Source: Ichthyophis bannanicus (lineage: Eukaryota > Chordata > Amphibia > Gymnophiona > Ichthyophiidae). From it: 64,000 bases of DNA. The notes beneath the pieces are model-generated. The model made no database searches and had not been told where the DNA came from. It was given only the letters and a program-made list of their open reading frames with translations. The stretch's first letter is position 1. Every line of letters starts with the position of its first letter. The position numbers and the translations under genes are program-made. The stretch is from assembly GCA_033557465.1 (NCBI GenBank), contig CM066031.1:1230491312-1230555311 (forward strand). Direction: 5' to 3'. Below are positions 1-10,139 of this stretch, one piece after another.

Positions 1-89
1 ATCCTTTAATCAGGATGTGAATTTTCTGGAAAGTGATTTAATTCTCACACCTTATTAAGTAATAGGGTGAGATTAATCAAAGGGGGGAA
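1..89 (+). mobile_element. 3' end of LTR-retroelement internal region with polypurine tract
   Basis: Positions 79-89 form a purine run (three A, six G, two A) directly before a TG that opens a long terminal repeat. This is the standard place and composition of the plus-strand primer of LTR retrotransposons and endogenous retroviruses. The upstream 78 bases would be the last internal sequence. No gag, pol or env is visible because the element body lies outside the window, so the clade cannot be named. Confidence 0.6.
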
Positions 90-620
90 TGTGGCAGGTG
101 CAGGCCTGTGACCCACGGTGTCTGACATAGGCAGGCCAGCATGGCTAGCTTGACCTGTAAATGAGGCCTGTGGAGAGGCATATAGGATTGCACATCCCCC
201 AATATGCTGCTATTGTAAGAAAGAACTCAGTAGAAATATTGAATTAGCTTAGATAAGCAGAATTGCAGAATTAAGAAATGGAAAAATACAGAAAAGATGT
301 GTTTTAAAGTTACTGATAAGAAAGAGTACATTTGCAGAGAAATATTGAGGAGTGCTGACAGATGAGTTACAGAACCTTGCTCTTCTGCACGCACAAATGG
401 TCCCATAGCCTTGAAAGTGTGAAAGTAACAAGTTGATGAACTGACCATTGTAATTGGGACTAGAAGGGGGGCAGGCAGGTGTCATGCCTACAGAAGCCCA
501 CAGAAGGAACATAATTGGAGAAACTTATCAGTACCGGGACCAATAGAAGGGCTACGGGAGGTACGGGAGCGTACCGGGACCAATGAAATGTTTTTCTATA
601 CCTAGAATGGAACAGAAGTC

Positions 621-628
621 TATAAAAG
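621..628 (+). promoter_or_regulatory. TATA box of the LTR
   Basis: Reads tataaaag, about 70 bp upstream of the AATAAA signal and in the U3 part of the LTR. It would set a start site near 650. Confidence 0.55.
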
Positions 629-693
629 TTGTTGTAATGCTTGAAAACTTTGCTCAGCCATTTTGAAATTGCCTTGCTTGAGACTTGTGCACA

Positions 694-699
694 AATAAA
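694..699 (+). terminator. Poly(A) signal of the LTR
   Basis: AATAAA downstream of the TATA box, in the expected R region of the LTR at 90-760. Confidence 0.5.
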
Positions 700-760
700 T
701 GATTTGGACCTTCTGAACAGACTCCTGGTATCATTGGTTTGTCTGCGCTTTGCTGCTACA

Positions 761-1050
761 ATAAGATATGCCATACTGGGTCAGACCAAGGTCCATCAAG
801 CCCAGTATCCTGTTTCCAATAGTGGCCAATCTAGGTCATATGTACCTAGCAGTTTCCCCAAAAGACACAGGTTCCACAAATCAAGCATTGATATCCTGGG
901 TCCCTTCTTGATAATGATTTATGGACCTTTCCTCCATGAACTTGTCCAAACCTTTTTTAAAACCAGCTACACTAACAGCCTTTACTACATGCTCTTGTAA
1001 CAAATTCCAGAGTTTGATTACACGTTGAGTGAAAAAATATTTTCTTTTCT
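761..1050 (-). mobile_element. CR1-like LINE, 5'-truncated 3' end
   Basis: The + strand begins 'ataagatatgccatactggg', the reverse complement of a CR1-type 3' end found again at 26056 and 61195. The minus-strand frame contains KYFFTQRVIKLWNLL and FKKGLDKFMEE, matching the C-terminal tail of CR1 pol seen at 18084-18542. Most of ORF2 is missing, as usual for 5'-truncated CR1 copies. Confidence 0.75.
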
Positions 1051-1524
1051 GATACACCAGCATGTCACATGAGCTTCCAGGGAAGGCAGCACAAGGTGAT
1101 GCGATCACATGCTGTAAACACGTGCTTGAGTTCTGGTGACCGTCACCAGATACATCCAGGAATGCCAGTGTACAGTTATGGATTTTCCTAAGCCATTTTT
1201 ACAAAGCATTGTAAGTCATCTCCAATTGTACATTTTTTCCAGGTTGATTTTCACGGTATCTATTCAGAAGCTCATAGTACTGGCGATTTTGGTAAAATTT
1301 AAATATATATTTTTTTTTCTTTAATTGTATTCAAGGAGTATTTCTTTGTGCTTATCTTCTATTTTTTCCTAACCCCTCCTTCATTCAGCAAGGGAGGGAA
1401 AATAGCACTATTTATTTACTTATATCAACTTATAGATCACACATCTAGTAAAAACTGCGGTCAACGAGACGTACATTCATAATAAGAATAAAGAATTGTA
1501 GTTAGTCCACTTTTCTAAATGTAT
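1051..1524. other. No feature recognised
   Basis: AT-rich sequence with only short frames. I see no repeat family, gene or RNA here. Confidence 0.4.
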
Positions 1525-1910
1525 TTATTTATTTGAACAAATTTTAGATACTGCCTTTTAGTCTACATATAGCCAGCATGGCGGCTTACAATACTCATTA
1601 AAAAAAAAAGCCAGCGCATCAACAATAAACATAGGACCAACACAAAAGGCTGGGGAATGAATAGCAGAGCAATGATCATCCTTAAAAGCAGTGTCCGACC
1701 CAGAGATCCCCAAGGACACTACAAAGGGGAAAAGACAATCCTCGCTGCCCACAACACTGGCACATAGATCCCTTCAAAGGCTTGCTGAAGCAACCACTGC
1801 TGTAACCCAATTTTATATTTCCTTAATGAAGTTTCCTGATGCAAATCTGGAGGCAATGTATTCCAGAGTGAAGGAGAGAGTTAATTCAAGACAAAAGTGA
1901 GATGGCAATA
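1525..1910 (-). mobile_element. Possible L2-like LINE 3' tail fragment
   Basis: Read on the minus strand, the segment ends with 'aaaaggcagtatctaaaa' followed by an A/T-rich 'aataaataaata' tail, the layout of the L2-like tails at 48220, 45600 and 17060. No reverse-transcriptase motif is left. This is a weak assignment based on the tail only. Confidence 0.35.
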
Positions 1911-2164
1911 GAACAGTAAGCAAAGGAGCCTGTGAAGACTTCAACAACTGCCCAGGGCAATAAGGAATAACAGGATATGCAAACGTTTATTTGCACAGTC
2001 ACAATATGATACACGTAGCAGCAAAACCTGTTATTATGTGGGTAGTATTACAGTAGAAATGTACATGTAAAGACTTTAAAATGCTGCTAAATTGGAAACT
2101 TCTCTCCTGTTATCCGAGTTTTGCCTTTTTTCATATTCACTCAGCTCCGGGTATTATCCCTCAT

Positions 2165-2521
2165 CAAGGCCGGCACTACCATTAGGTGAAGTAGATGGTT
2201 GCCTAGAGCACTGGCCCTCCAGGGGTACACATTGCCGCCACTAATGCCCCTCTCGGGACCTGCAGTGGCAGCAATGGCTTCTGATGCCGAATGCCGACTT
2301 CCTGTTTGCAAACAGGAAGTCTTCATCACGAGGTCCAAGGAGGCGGAAGTAAAAGACCTGCACCGCCAAAGTTTCAAGGGAAGCGCCATGGGGATGTTTG
2401 CGGCCATTGCCTCTGCTACCCATCCCGGAGAGGGGCTGCAACAGTGGCAATGTTCACCAGAGGGGAAAGGGGCAAGAGATGAGGTTTGCCTAGGACGTCT
2501 CATCTCCTTGCGCTGGCCCTC
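2165..2521. mobile_element. hAT-like non-autonomous element (degenerate)
   Basis: The left end reads CAAGGCCGGCAC and the right end, reverse-complemented, reads GAGGGCCAGCGC, resembling the CAGGGCCGG ends common in hAT elements. The flanks tccctcat (2157-2164) and ttccttat (2522-2529) match at 6 of 8 positions, consistent with an old 8-bp duplication. A short palindrome, cttcctgtttgcaaacaggaag, lies inside at about 2300. The open frames here are not convincing genes. Confidence 0.4.
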
Positions 2522-2529
2522 TTCCTTAT

Positions 2530-3382
2530 TTGTTTAGAAGGCTCCTATGCAGCTGGCTAAAGGTTCCAGGAAATCTGGAAAGATTTTGCTAGCTTTTGTT
2601 GCAAATGGGTGGGGTCATGGGTTTGTGTCTACATAGGTGCCCCATCCCACTGTCTTATAAATCCACTGGTCTAATATCAAGAGACACTCAATCATTAAAG
2701 CAACTCAGGAATTTGTCAGAGAAAGGGCCACTAAGAACACTCCCTGAAAAAAAGAACTTGCCGAATCCCCTCTACCTTGACACATTAAAGACAGGGGCAC
2801 CAGTACATCCAAGTTCTCTATCCCCATCACATTTAAATAGAGACTCTGCCTACAACTCTCCAATGCATTCAAGATCAGGGCTTTAGCTCCCCACCTAACA
2901 CAATAAAGATAGAGGGCCTGATATTCTTCTGGGCAGGATGCCGACCCTTAACCCCAGATATTCAATGCTGAGGTCATATGCATTAAGTAGCTGCATTAGG
3001 TAACCGAGCAGCAGTGATATTGCATGCTGCACAGTTAGCGATCTGTAGACTCCCCTCTGACAGGAAGCTGCAGCAGAGGAGAGGTCAGAAGCGGCAGGCC
3101 ACAGGCAGCAAAGCAGCGGCACAAAGCCGTCCTGGTGTCAAGCTAGCCCGCCTAGTGGACGGGCCAGCCCTGGCATATGGGAGAGGATCTGGTGCTTGAT
3201 TATACTTTTGAATTTTGGGAGGGTCCCCAAGCTCTTTTCTCTAATGTATCAGGTTGGTTCTAGAGAGCAAGGATCCTAATCTTTTAAGTTTTGTTGGTGG
3301 ATGTGGAGCAAAAAGGGGGCTAGATCCTCAGTCTTTTATGTGTTAGCGTGTGGGCACTTGGTACAGTACCAGTACCACTTGG
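2530..3382. other. Unassigned repeat-rich stretch
   Basis: Around 2915-3010 there is a motif 'gatattc...agatattcaatgctga' that resembles the palindromic repeats at 21255, 59950 and 61790. Nothing else can be supported. Confidence 0.3.
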
Positions 3383-3568
3383 TACTCACCTGTAACAGGT
3401 GTTCTCCAGGAGCAGCAGGAATCAGTCCTCACATATGGATGACGTCGGCGCCGACGGAGCCCTCGTGCGGAGCATTTCCCAAGCTTTCAAAGAAAGCCTT
3501 TGGGAATTGCAGCGCGCATGCGTGGTCCCCTTCCCGCCCAAGGGTGCCGTCTTGCTCAGTCTGAAGAC
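3383..3568. repeat. DIRS inverted terminal repeat (low-coordinate side)
   Basis: Pairs in inverted orientation with 8985-9145. Shared blocks include 'tcctcacatatgg', 'gacgtcggcgc', 'ccctcgtgcggagcatt' and 'tttcaaagaaagcctttgg'. Several mismatches separate the two ITRs, for example at CpG sites, which suggests age. Confidence 0.88.
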
Positions 3569-3640
3569 ATAGCTAAAAGACAGCAAAAAGTTAGCAAAAT
3601 AAATCATATGACTGCAACTCCAAGGGGAGGAGGGAGGGTT

Positions 3641-3737
3641 GTGAGGACTGATTCCTGCTGCTCCTGGAGAACACCTGTTACAGGTGAGTAACTCCTTTTT
3701 CTCCAGGACCAAGCAGGAAGTCAGTCCTCACATATGG
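3641..3737. repeat. DIRS internal complementary region (ICR)
   Basis: The first half (3641-3690) is the reverse complement of the outer end of the low-coordinate ITR. The second half (about 3695-3737) is the reverse complement of the outer end of the other ITR, with a small number of differences. Together they spell the joined ends of a circle, which in the DIRS model templates completion of the termini during replication. Confidence 0.88.
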
Positions 3738-3877
3738 GACTCCCCAGCTTAAGGCTACCGGAGACCTCAAGCTGAAAAAATGTGCTCCCTCTAGTTCGTC
3801 AGTACGTAAGGAAGGAATCTTCTCTGAAAACACCCCTGACCGGTAGCCCAACACCAGGGCCGGAGGGTAGGAGTTGC

Positions 3878-4990
3878 CTAAACCCCAAAGAGATTATGGA
3901 GTACTGCCTGCCCAAAAGCACTGTCCCTGCAGGACTCCCTCTCAAGGCAGTAATGAGCTGCAAAAGTCTGGCTTGAAGACCAAGTAGCGGCCCGGCAGAT
4001 GTCTGCCAACGGAACAGAGCGGAGATGAGCCACTGACGCAGCCTTCGCCCTGACACGATGAGCCGTGACTCGACCCTCCAACGAGAGGCCAGCTGCCCCA
4101 TAAGCCCAGGCGATACAGTCAGCGACCCATATGGACAAAGTACGCTTGGAGACAGGGAGCCCCAACTTATTGGGGTCGAAAGAAACGAAGAGCTGAACAG
4201 CGCTCTGATGCTCTCTCGTACGGTCAAGGTAGAAGGACAACGCCCTCCTACAGTCCAGGGTATGCAGCACCATCTCATCCTGGTTGGCATGCGGCCTGGG
4301 AAAGAAGGTCGGAAGAACCACCTCCTGATTGAGGTGAAAAGGTGAGACAACCTTAGGAAGAAATTTAGGGTGAATCCGTAAGATTACCCTATTCTTGTAG
4401 AACCTAGTGTAAGGGGGATCAGACACTAGTGCCTGAAGTTCACTTACTCGCCTAGCAGAGGTAAGAGCTACGAGAAACAAGGTTTTCCAGGAGAGAAAAC
4501 GTAGAGGGCAGGTAGCCATAGGTTCAAATGGCGGACAAGTAATCCGCTGTAAGACCACATTCAGATCCCACTCAGGGGCTGGTGGACATAAATGAGGCTT
4601 AAGCAGGAGGAGGCCTCTGAGAAAACGAGCCACCAAAGGGTGGTTGGAAAGAGGCCTCCCGTCCACCAGCGAGTGGTGCGCTGAGAGAGCACTGAGGTGA
4701 ACCCTGACAGAATTGGACTTAAGGCCTAGATTGGAAAGGTAAAGCAAATATTGCAATACCACCACTACCAAGCACAAGAAGGGATTCTCACTGTGCTGAG
4801 TACACCATGTGGAGAATCTACGTCACTTAAGAGCGTAAGATTTCCTGGTGGATGGCCATCTAGAGGCTAAGACTATGTCTTCCACCTCTCTAGGCAATAG
4901 CAGGGGAACCAGGACTACCCTTTCAGCAGCCAGGCCATCAGATGAAGGGACCAGAGGTTGGGGTGTAAGAGAGATCCCTGGTCCTGAGAC
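3878..4990 (-). pseudogene. DIRS tyrosine recombinase (YR), one in-frame stop
   Basis: This would catalyse integration of the circular DNA intermediate. The open part (4777 to 3878) holds the family's catalytic signature: an arginine in SARRVSELQAL, the HxxR pair in AHRVRAKAAS, and a C-terminal tyrosine in AAHYCLE at about 3950. Upstream, the same frame holds LASRWPSTRKSYALK, the usual N-terminal core-binding start of DIRS recombinases, followed by a TGA at 4823-4825; between that stop and 4777 the frame stays open. The N-terminus overlaps the RNase H frame, as in known DIRS elements. The single stop looks like a simple Trp-to-stop change. Confidence 0.9.
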
Positions 4991-6892
4991 AGGAGATTGT
5001 GTTGAAACCCCAGAGGAAGAGGAGTGTCCACTGCCAGTTGCAGCAGAAGTGGGAACCACGGTTGCCTCGGCCACCTGGGGGCTATCAGAATCATTGAGGC
5101 CCCGTCCTTGAGGACTTTGAACAGCATTCGGGACACTAGTAGCGTGGGAGGAAACGTATACAGGAGGCCTGTGGACCACGAGATCAGAAACGCATCCGCT
5201 GCTACCCTGAGAGGATGCGGTTGTCTGGAACAGAACCTCGGTAGTTGCCGGTTCAGAGGACTGGCGAAAAAATCTATGGTGGGGAGTCCCCACCTGAGAA
5301 AGATCCCTTGAACCACTAAGGGATGCAATCTCCATTCGTGTGGTTGCAGGATTCTGCTCAATCTGTCTACCAGGTAATTTTCTTGACCTGGGAGGTAGAC
5401 AGCCTTCAGGAGTATTCCGTGAGAGACTGCCCAAGAGCACAATCTTTGTGCCTCCTGACAGAGAAGGTAGGAGCCTGTGCCTCCTTGCTTGTTCACGTAG
5501 AACATGGCAACTTGATTGTCCGTCTGGACCAGCACAGACTGGTAAGACGTGAGGTGGGAGAAGGCTCTCAGAGCTAGGCGTATCGCCCGTAGCCCCAGGA
5601 AGTTTATCTGCTGAGCAGCCTCCCAAGGAGTCCAGAGACCCTGAGTACATGCCCCTTGGCAATGTGCTCCCCAACCTTGAAGAGAAGCATCTGTAATCAG
5701 CACTTGAGAAGCGGAGGGGGTTGAAAACTCACTCTGAGCACCAGATTCGGAAGATGAAGCCACCATTGTAGCATGCATGCCTCACCGATATTCTCACCGA
5801 GTCTGCAAGGCTCCCTGTGACTTGATGCCACTGAAGTCGAAGGCTCCACTGCGCAGGCCGCATGTGCAGGCGGGCATTGGGGGTTACATGAACTGTGGAA
5901 GCCATATGGCCGAGAAGTCTCAGGAATTGCCTGGCGGAGACCAGAGAATTGCTGTGAAACTGCCTGGCTACAGCCATCAACCTGTGGGCCCTGTCCACTG
6001 GTAGAAAAGCCTTCGCCTGAAGAGTGTCCAGCCTTGCTCCTATGAATTCTAAGTTTTGGGATGGGAGCAAAGTGGACTTTGCGAAGTTTATGACAAACCC
6101 GAAGTGCTGAAGCAGAGCCACAGTGCGAAGGGTGGCTTGACTGGCCTCCTGGAAAGACTGGCCCCTTATGAGCCAGTCGTCCAGGTACGGAAACACAAAA
6201 AGACCTTGAAGCCTTAGGTAGGCCGCCACCACCGCCAGGCACTTGGTGAACACCCTGGGGGTGGAGGATAGGCCAAAGGGCAGTACCCTGTACTGGTAGT
6301 GGTTTCCTCCCACAACAAATCTGAGATATTGTCTGTGGTCTGGATGAATAAGGATGTGAGTATAAGCATCCTTTAGATCCAAGGAGCATAGCCAATCTCC
6401 CTGCTGGAGGTAGGGCAGCAGGATTCCAAGGGTAAGCATCTTGAACTTTTCCCTCTCCAGGAACTTGTTGAGGTTGCGCAAGTCTAGGATGGGTCTGAGG
6501 ACTCCTGTTCTTTTTGGTACCAAAAAGTACCTGGAATAAAAGTCGTGACCTCTCAGGTGGTGGGGCACCGGTTCCACAGCCTGTTCCTTTAGTAGACTTG
6601 CCAACTCCTGAAGGAGTAGGTCCCTGTGCAGAGGGAGTCTTGTAGGCTCCCCTGGAAAATAGGAGGGAGGTACCTGGTGAAAATGGAGAAGATAGCCCTG
6701 GTGGACTATATGGAGCACCCAGGCATCTGATGTGACGGCTGACCACCTATGGGCAAAGTGGGCCAGCCGGCCTCCTGTGCTGATGTGAGCCAGGTGAGGA
6801 GAAGAGGCTATGCTTGCTGAGTCAAAACCCCCCACCCTGATGAGCAGGGGCCAGTGTTGGTGGCTTAGGGGCCTTCTGCCTACGGGTCCCAT
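4915..6892 (-). pseudogene. DIRS reverse transcriptase-RNase H, frameshifted
   Basis: It would copy the element's RNA. The first frame (6892 to 5729) has RT motifs in order: RPILDLRNLN, SLDLKDAYTHI, LPFGLSSTPRVFTKCLA and the catalytic FPYLDDWLI. The second frame (5778 to 4915) carries RNase H: ITDASLQGWGAHC, a QTDNQVAMFYVNKQGG block and LVDRLSR. The two overlap by about 50 bp in different frames, so one frameshift separates polymerase from RNase H. The start overlaps the gag end. I could not identify the methyltransferase-like domain reported in some DIRS elements. Confidence 0.9.
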
Positions 6893-8737
6893 GACCCTGC
6901 CCCTTGGCCTGCTGACCCTGTTGGGGAGCTGCAGAGGCCTGATAATGAGGGTATTGTTTATAGGCAGATGACTTCCTCGGGTAAAAGATCTTTTTGCCCG
7001 AGCCCTTCTTCTTCTGAGAAGAGGCAGAGGTTTTCCTGGACAGCCTAGTCCTGGTCAGAGTCTCGGTCTCGAGTTCTGCAGCCTTTTCAGCCATGGGCTT
7101 GCCAAAGAGGTTTTCCCCTCGGCAGGGGACATTGACCAACTTGTCCTGCACCCATGGCTCGAGGTCGGATGACTGTAGCCAAGCCTGTCGGTGGGCACCG
7201 ATGCCGGCCCCGGCTACATGGGCCGAAGCCTCGAAGCCATCGTAGGCTGCTTGAGAGATAAACTTCGAGCACTCTCGAATACCAGTGGACAAGGCCTGGA
7301 ACCTCTGCAAAGGTTCCTCGGAGAGACCAGCAGAGAACCCGGCAATCTCCTTCGCCAGGTCTCAGAGATATATGCCCATGTAGAGCTGGTAAGTCTGGAC
7401 ACGGCAAGCAAGCATAGAGCCCTGGAAGCACTTCTTACCCAGGGCATCCAGGTTCCGGGCCTCCCGGTAGGGAGGCACTGAGGAGTGCATCTTCTGACTT
7501 TTCAGTCGATGCATGGCCGATTCCACAACCATGGAGTGGTGCGGTAATTGTGCCTTCTGGAACCCGGGGCTCTTGCGGACTCGATAGATGGAATCGACCC
7601 GCTTGCTTAACACCGGCGTCGAGGCCGGGGTCTCCCACATGCGGAAGAGCAGCCGCTCCAGCATTGGAGGAACCGGTACAGTAAAGGCCTCCTTCGGGGG
7701 AGAGTCATACTGGAGGGCCTCGAGCTCCTCGGCTCGAGGCTCCTCCTTGGCATCCGCGGGGAAGGCCAAGGCCTTGGCCATATCCTGCACGAAGTCCGAG
7801 AACCGGGTATCCTCCAGTGGGGATCATCTCCGAGGCTCGGACTCCGGCGAGTCCGATGGGACACACCGAGTCCGATAAGTGCCGGGTGACTCTTCGTCCT
7901 CCATCTCCCAGCCCGACTCCTCGGAGGAGGAATCGAGTGGCTCTGTTCGGGCGGGCACCGATGCCATCCGCCCCGACGCCGAGGGTACCGGCGTCGACGA
8001 CCTCGGTCCCGAACGGGAGGCCAAGGGAGACCGTGGCCGAGGAGCGACTCGAGCTCGCATGGACTCGAGGATCGGCTCGGCCTCCGGGGTCGACTTGGAC
8101 GTTGAGGTCCCGGTGGTCGGGGCAGATGCACCGGTGAGACCGGCGATCAATGCCTGCTGCTGTTCCATGAAGGCAGCGAGGCTGCTCTCCAAGGCCGTCA
8201 ACCTGAGTCCGAGCTCAGGAGACCCAGCATCTCCCGACTCGGGCCACGATGGTGGCTCCCCTGGAGGAGAGTCCACGAGGACTACAGCACTCACGTGTCC
8301 AGGAGACTCCACCTCGATACAAGGATGCTTGGCAGGCCTCTCCGACTCCAAAGACCCGGGATGGCTATCGGGGCTATGCGACCTGGCCCTCGAGGAACCA
8401 GGAGCGTCAACCGACGCCGCCCTCACAGGTTTCTTCTTCCTGCATGTTCCCACGAAGGAGACCCCCGCTCAGAGGAACCCCGACGCTGCTCGGGGCCGGA
8501 GTCCCGAGACGTTGAGGCCTCTGACGAGGTCCGGGCCCGTCCGGACGCGGAGTCAGAGAAGATCCTATCCTTCTGGTGCTGCCGACTCCTCAACGCCTTC
8601 GAGGACATCTTGCCACATGGACCACAGATCATTGGGTCATGATCGGGTCCAAGGCAGCGGAGGCAGCAGTCATGTGTGTCAGTAAGAGACATAAGTTTCT
8701 TACACCGATCACACTTCTTAAACCCGCTGGTAGCCAT
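6822..8737 (-). pseudogene. DIRS gag-like protein, several frameshifts
   Basis: The start at 8737 opens with MATSGFKKCDRCKK followed by CCLRCLGPDHD, a cysteine/histidine cluster that could bind metal. A long Ser/Pro/Arg-rich middle follows (8453 to 7824), then an alpha-helical-looking part (7790 to 7362: LERLLFRMWETP, YRVRKSPGF) and a basic C-terminus (7310 to 6822: QKKKGSGKKIFYPRKSS). The pieces sit in different frames, so at least three frameshifts are needed to join them. Position upstream of RT and composition support gag; similarity cannot be tested here. Confidence 0.7.
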
Positions 8738-8984
8738 CGGGGGAAAAAGGGCCCCTGCGAGGTCAAAAGACCGGGCGGCCAGTGAAAAAAGAAAATAGCG
8801 CGAACGCTAGTCACAAAGGACAAAAACCGAAAAAAGAGAGCGTGGACTCGATACCGGCATATCGGGTCAAGGCGGGAAAAGGATCCGGCGTCGAACCGAA
8901 GGAGAAAAAGAAAAAATAGGGAAATCAACTTTTTCCTCGGCGAAAAACGAACTACGTCCGTCGAGCTCCGCGGAAAAAAGAAGA

Positions 8985-9145
8985 CTGAGCAAGATGGCAC
9001 CCTTGGGCGGGAAGGGGACCGTGCATGCACGCTGCAATTCCCAAAGGCTTTCTTTGAAAGCTGGCAAAATGCTCCGCACGAGGGCTCCGTCAGCGCCGAC
9101 GTCACCCATATGTGAGGACTAACTTCCTGCTTGGTCCTGGAGAAT
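8985..9145. repeat. DIRS inverted terminal repeat (high-coordinate side)
   Basis: Inverted partner of 3383-3568. The outer edge is set by where identity to the internal complementary region stops, after 'ggtcctggagaat'. Confidence 0.88.
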
Positions 9146-9464
9146 AGACTGAGACTAATATTCAAAAGCAGTTAGGGAGTTGACAGCAGTGTCACACATG
9201 CATGCCTTTTAAAAAAAAAATCACTGGCTGTTTTATATTTAGAATGGCCATATTTATATGTCTGGGTGGGGGTGAGGGCAGCAAAAAACAGTTCAGCAGA
9301 GACGTTCAGCTTCTGAATGTGTATCTTATCTGTCAAACTGCCCATGGATAAATAACAGGTCTAACCTTAAACACGAAGCCTAAATGTTTAAAGCTATGGA
9401 TGGATTTTCAACGTCAAAATTACACTGAAAATACATATAACTTTAAACGTTATGTTAGACATTT
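9146..9464. other. No feature recognised
   Basis: Unique-looking AT-rich sequence between the DIRS end and a MITE-like repeat. Nothing supported. Confidence 0.35.
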
Positions 9465-9779
9465 ACGGGGTCTTTTATCAAAGGGCATTAGCTGACAATG
9501 CCTACTGCGGCGCACTGCCAATTAGTGCAGGGTCATGACAGCACAGGACAATTCCTACCTGCGCTGTTTAACTCATGTTAGGGTCGCAAGTAGGGTGGGT
9601 AGGGGCAGAGAGTGGGCATTGTGCGCTCCATGCATTTAGCACCGGCTTCACAGTGTACGCTAACCAGGGCCGGCTCGTCCATTGAGCAAGAATGTTTTTT
9701 GCACAGGGCCCCGCGTTTCAGGGGGCCCCGCGCAAAGAACATTCTGCTATTTTTTTTAAATTAAATTAAAAAAAAAAAA

Positions 9780-10115
9780 AAAAAGCTGGCCGCGGCAGCA
9801 TGGAGTGGCTCGCGGGGCCCCCTCTGCCGGCTGAACTCTCCCGGTGCGGCCAAGCTCCTCTGCACCGGCTTGCAGATACGCGAAGGGAGAGTGTCTCCCT
9901 CGCATCTCTGTTAAGCCCGCAGGGGCTGATGGGAAGCTGGGGCTGATGGGAAATTTCCCATCTGCCCCTGCGGGCTTAACAGAGACGCGAGGGAGACACT
10001 CTCCCTTCGCGTATCTGCAAGCCGGTGCAGAGGAGCTCGGCCGCGCCGGGAGAGTTCAGCCAGCAGAGGAGGCCCCGTGGGACACTCCATTCTGCCGCGG
10101 GAGCGGCAGCGGCCA
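9780..10115. repeat. Long inverted repeat (hairpin) within hAT copy 1
   Basis: Arms of roughly 155 bp (9780-9940 and 9955-10115) are near-perfect reverse complements, sharing 'gaagggagagtgtctccctcg' and 'tgttaagcccgcaggggc'. The loop is only a few tens of bases. A copy is at 62240-62625 with longer arms. Confidence 0.85.
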
Positions 10116-10139
10116 TCTTTGTTTCTTTTTTAAAATTGC

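Larger units (their letters stand above)
90..760 (+). mobile_element. Long terminal repeat (3' LTR) of an endogenous retroelement
   Basis: The segment starts with TG just after a polypurine tract and ends with CA-type sequence (ACA) at about 760. It carries a TATA box at 621-628 and an AATAAA poly(A) signal at 694-699, in U3-R order. A length near 670 bp suits an LTR. A CR1 fragment abuts its 3' edge, so any target duplication is hidden. Two short repeats reading 'taccgggaccaat' lie in U3 (about 531-545 and 571-585). The whole structure is inferred from signals; the 5' LTR and coding region are not in the window. Confidence 0.6.
3383..9145 (-). mobile_element. DIRS-type tyrosine-recombinase retrotransposon, near full length
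   Basis: The 5.8-kb element runs on the minus strand in the order gag, RT-RNase H, tyrosine recombinase. It has inverted terminal repeats instead of LTRs, and near its 3' end an internal complementary region that copies both outer termini. This architecture is diagnostic of the DIRS group, which is thought to integrate through a circular intermediate without target duplications. The coding frames carry frameshifts and at least one stop, and the two ITRs differ at several bases, so the copy is probably dead and moderately old. Confidence 0.92.

Noticed and set aside
7879..8685. 268-codon plus-strand frame opposite DIRS gag
   Set aside because: A GC-rich antisense shadow of the gag region; no motif.
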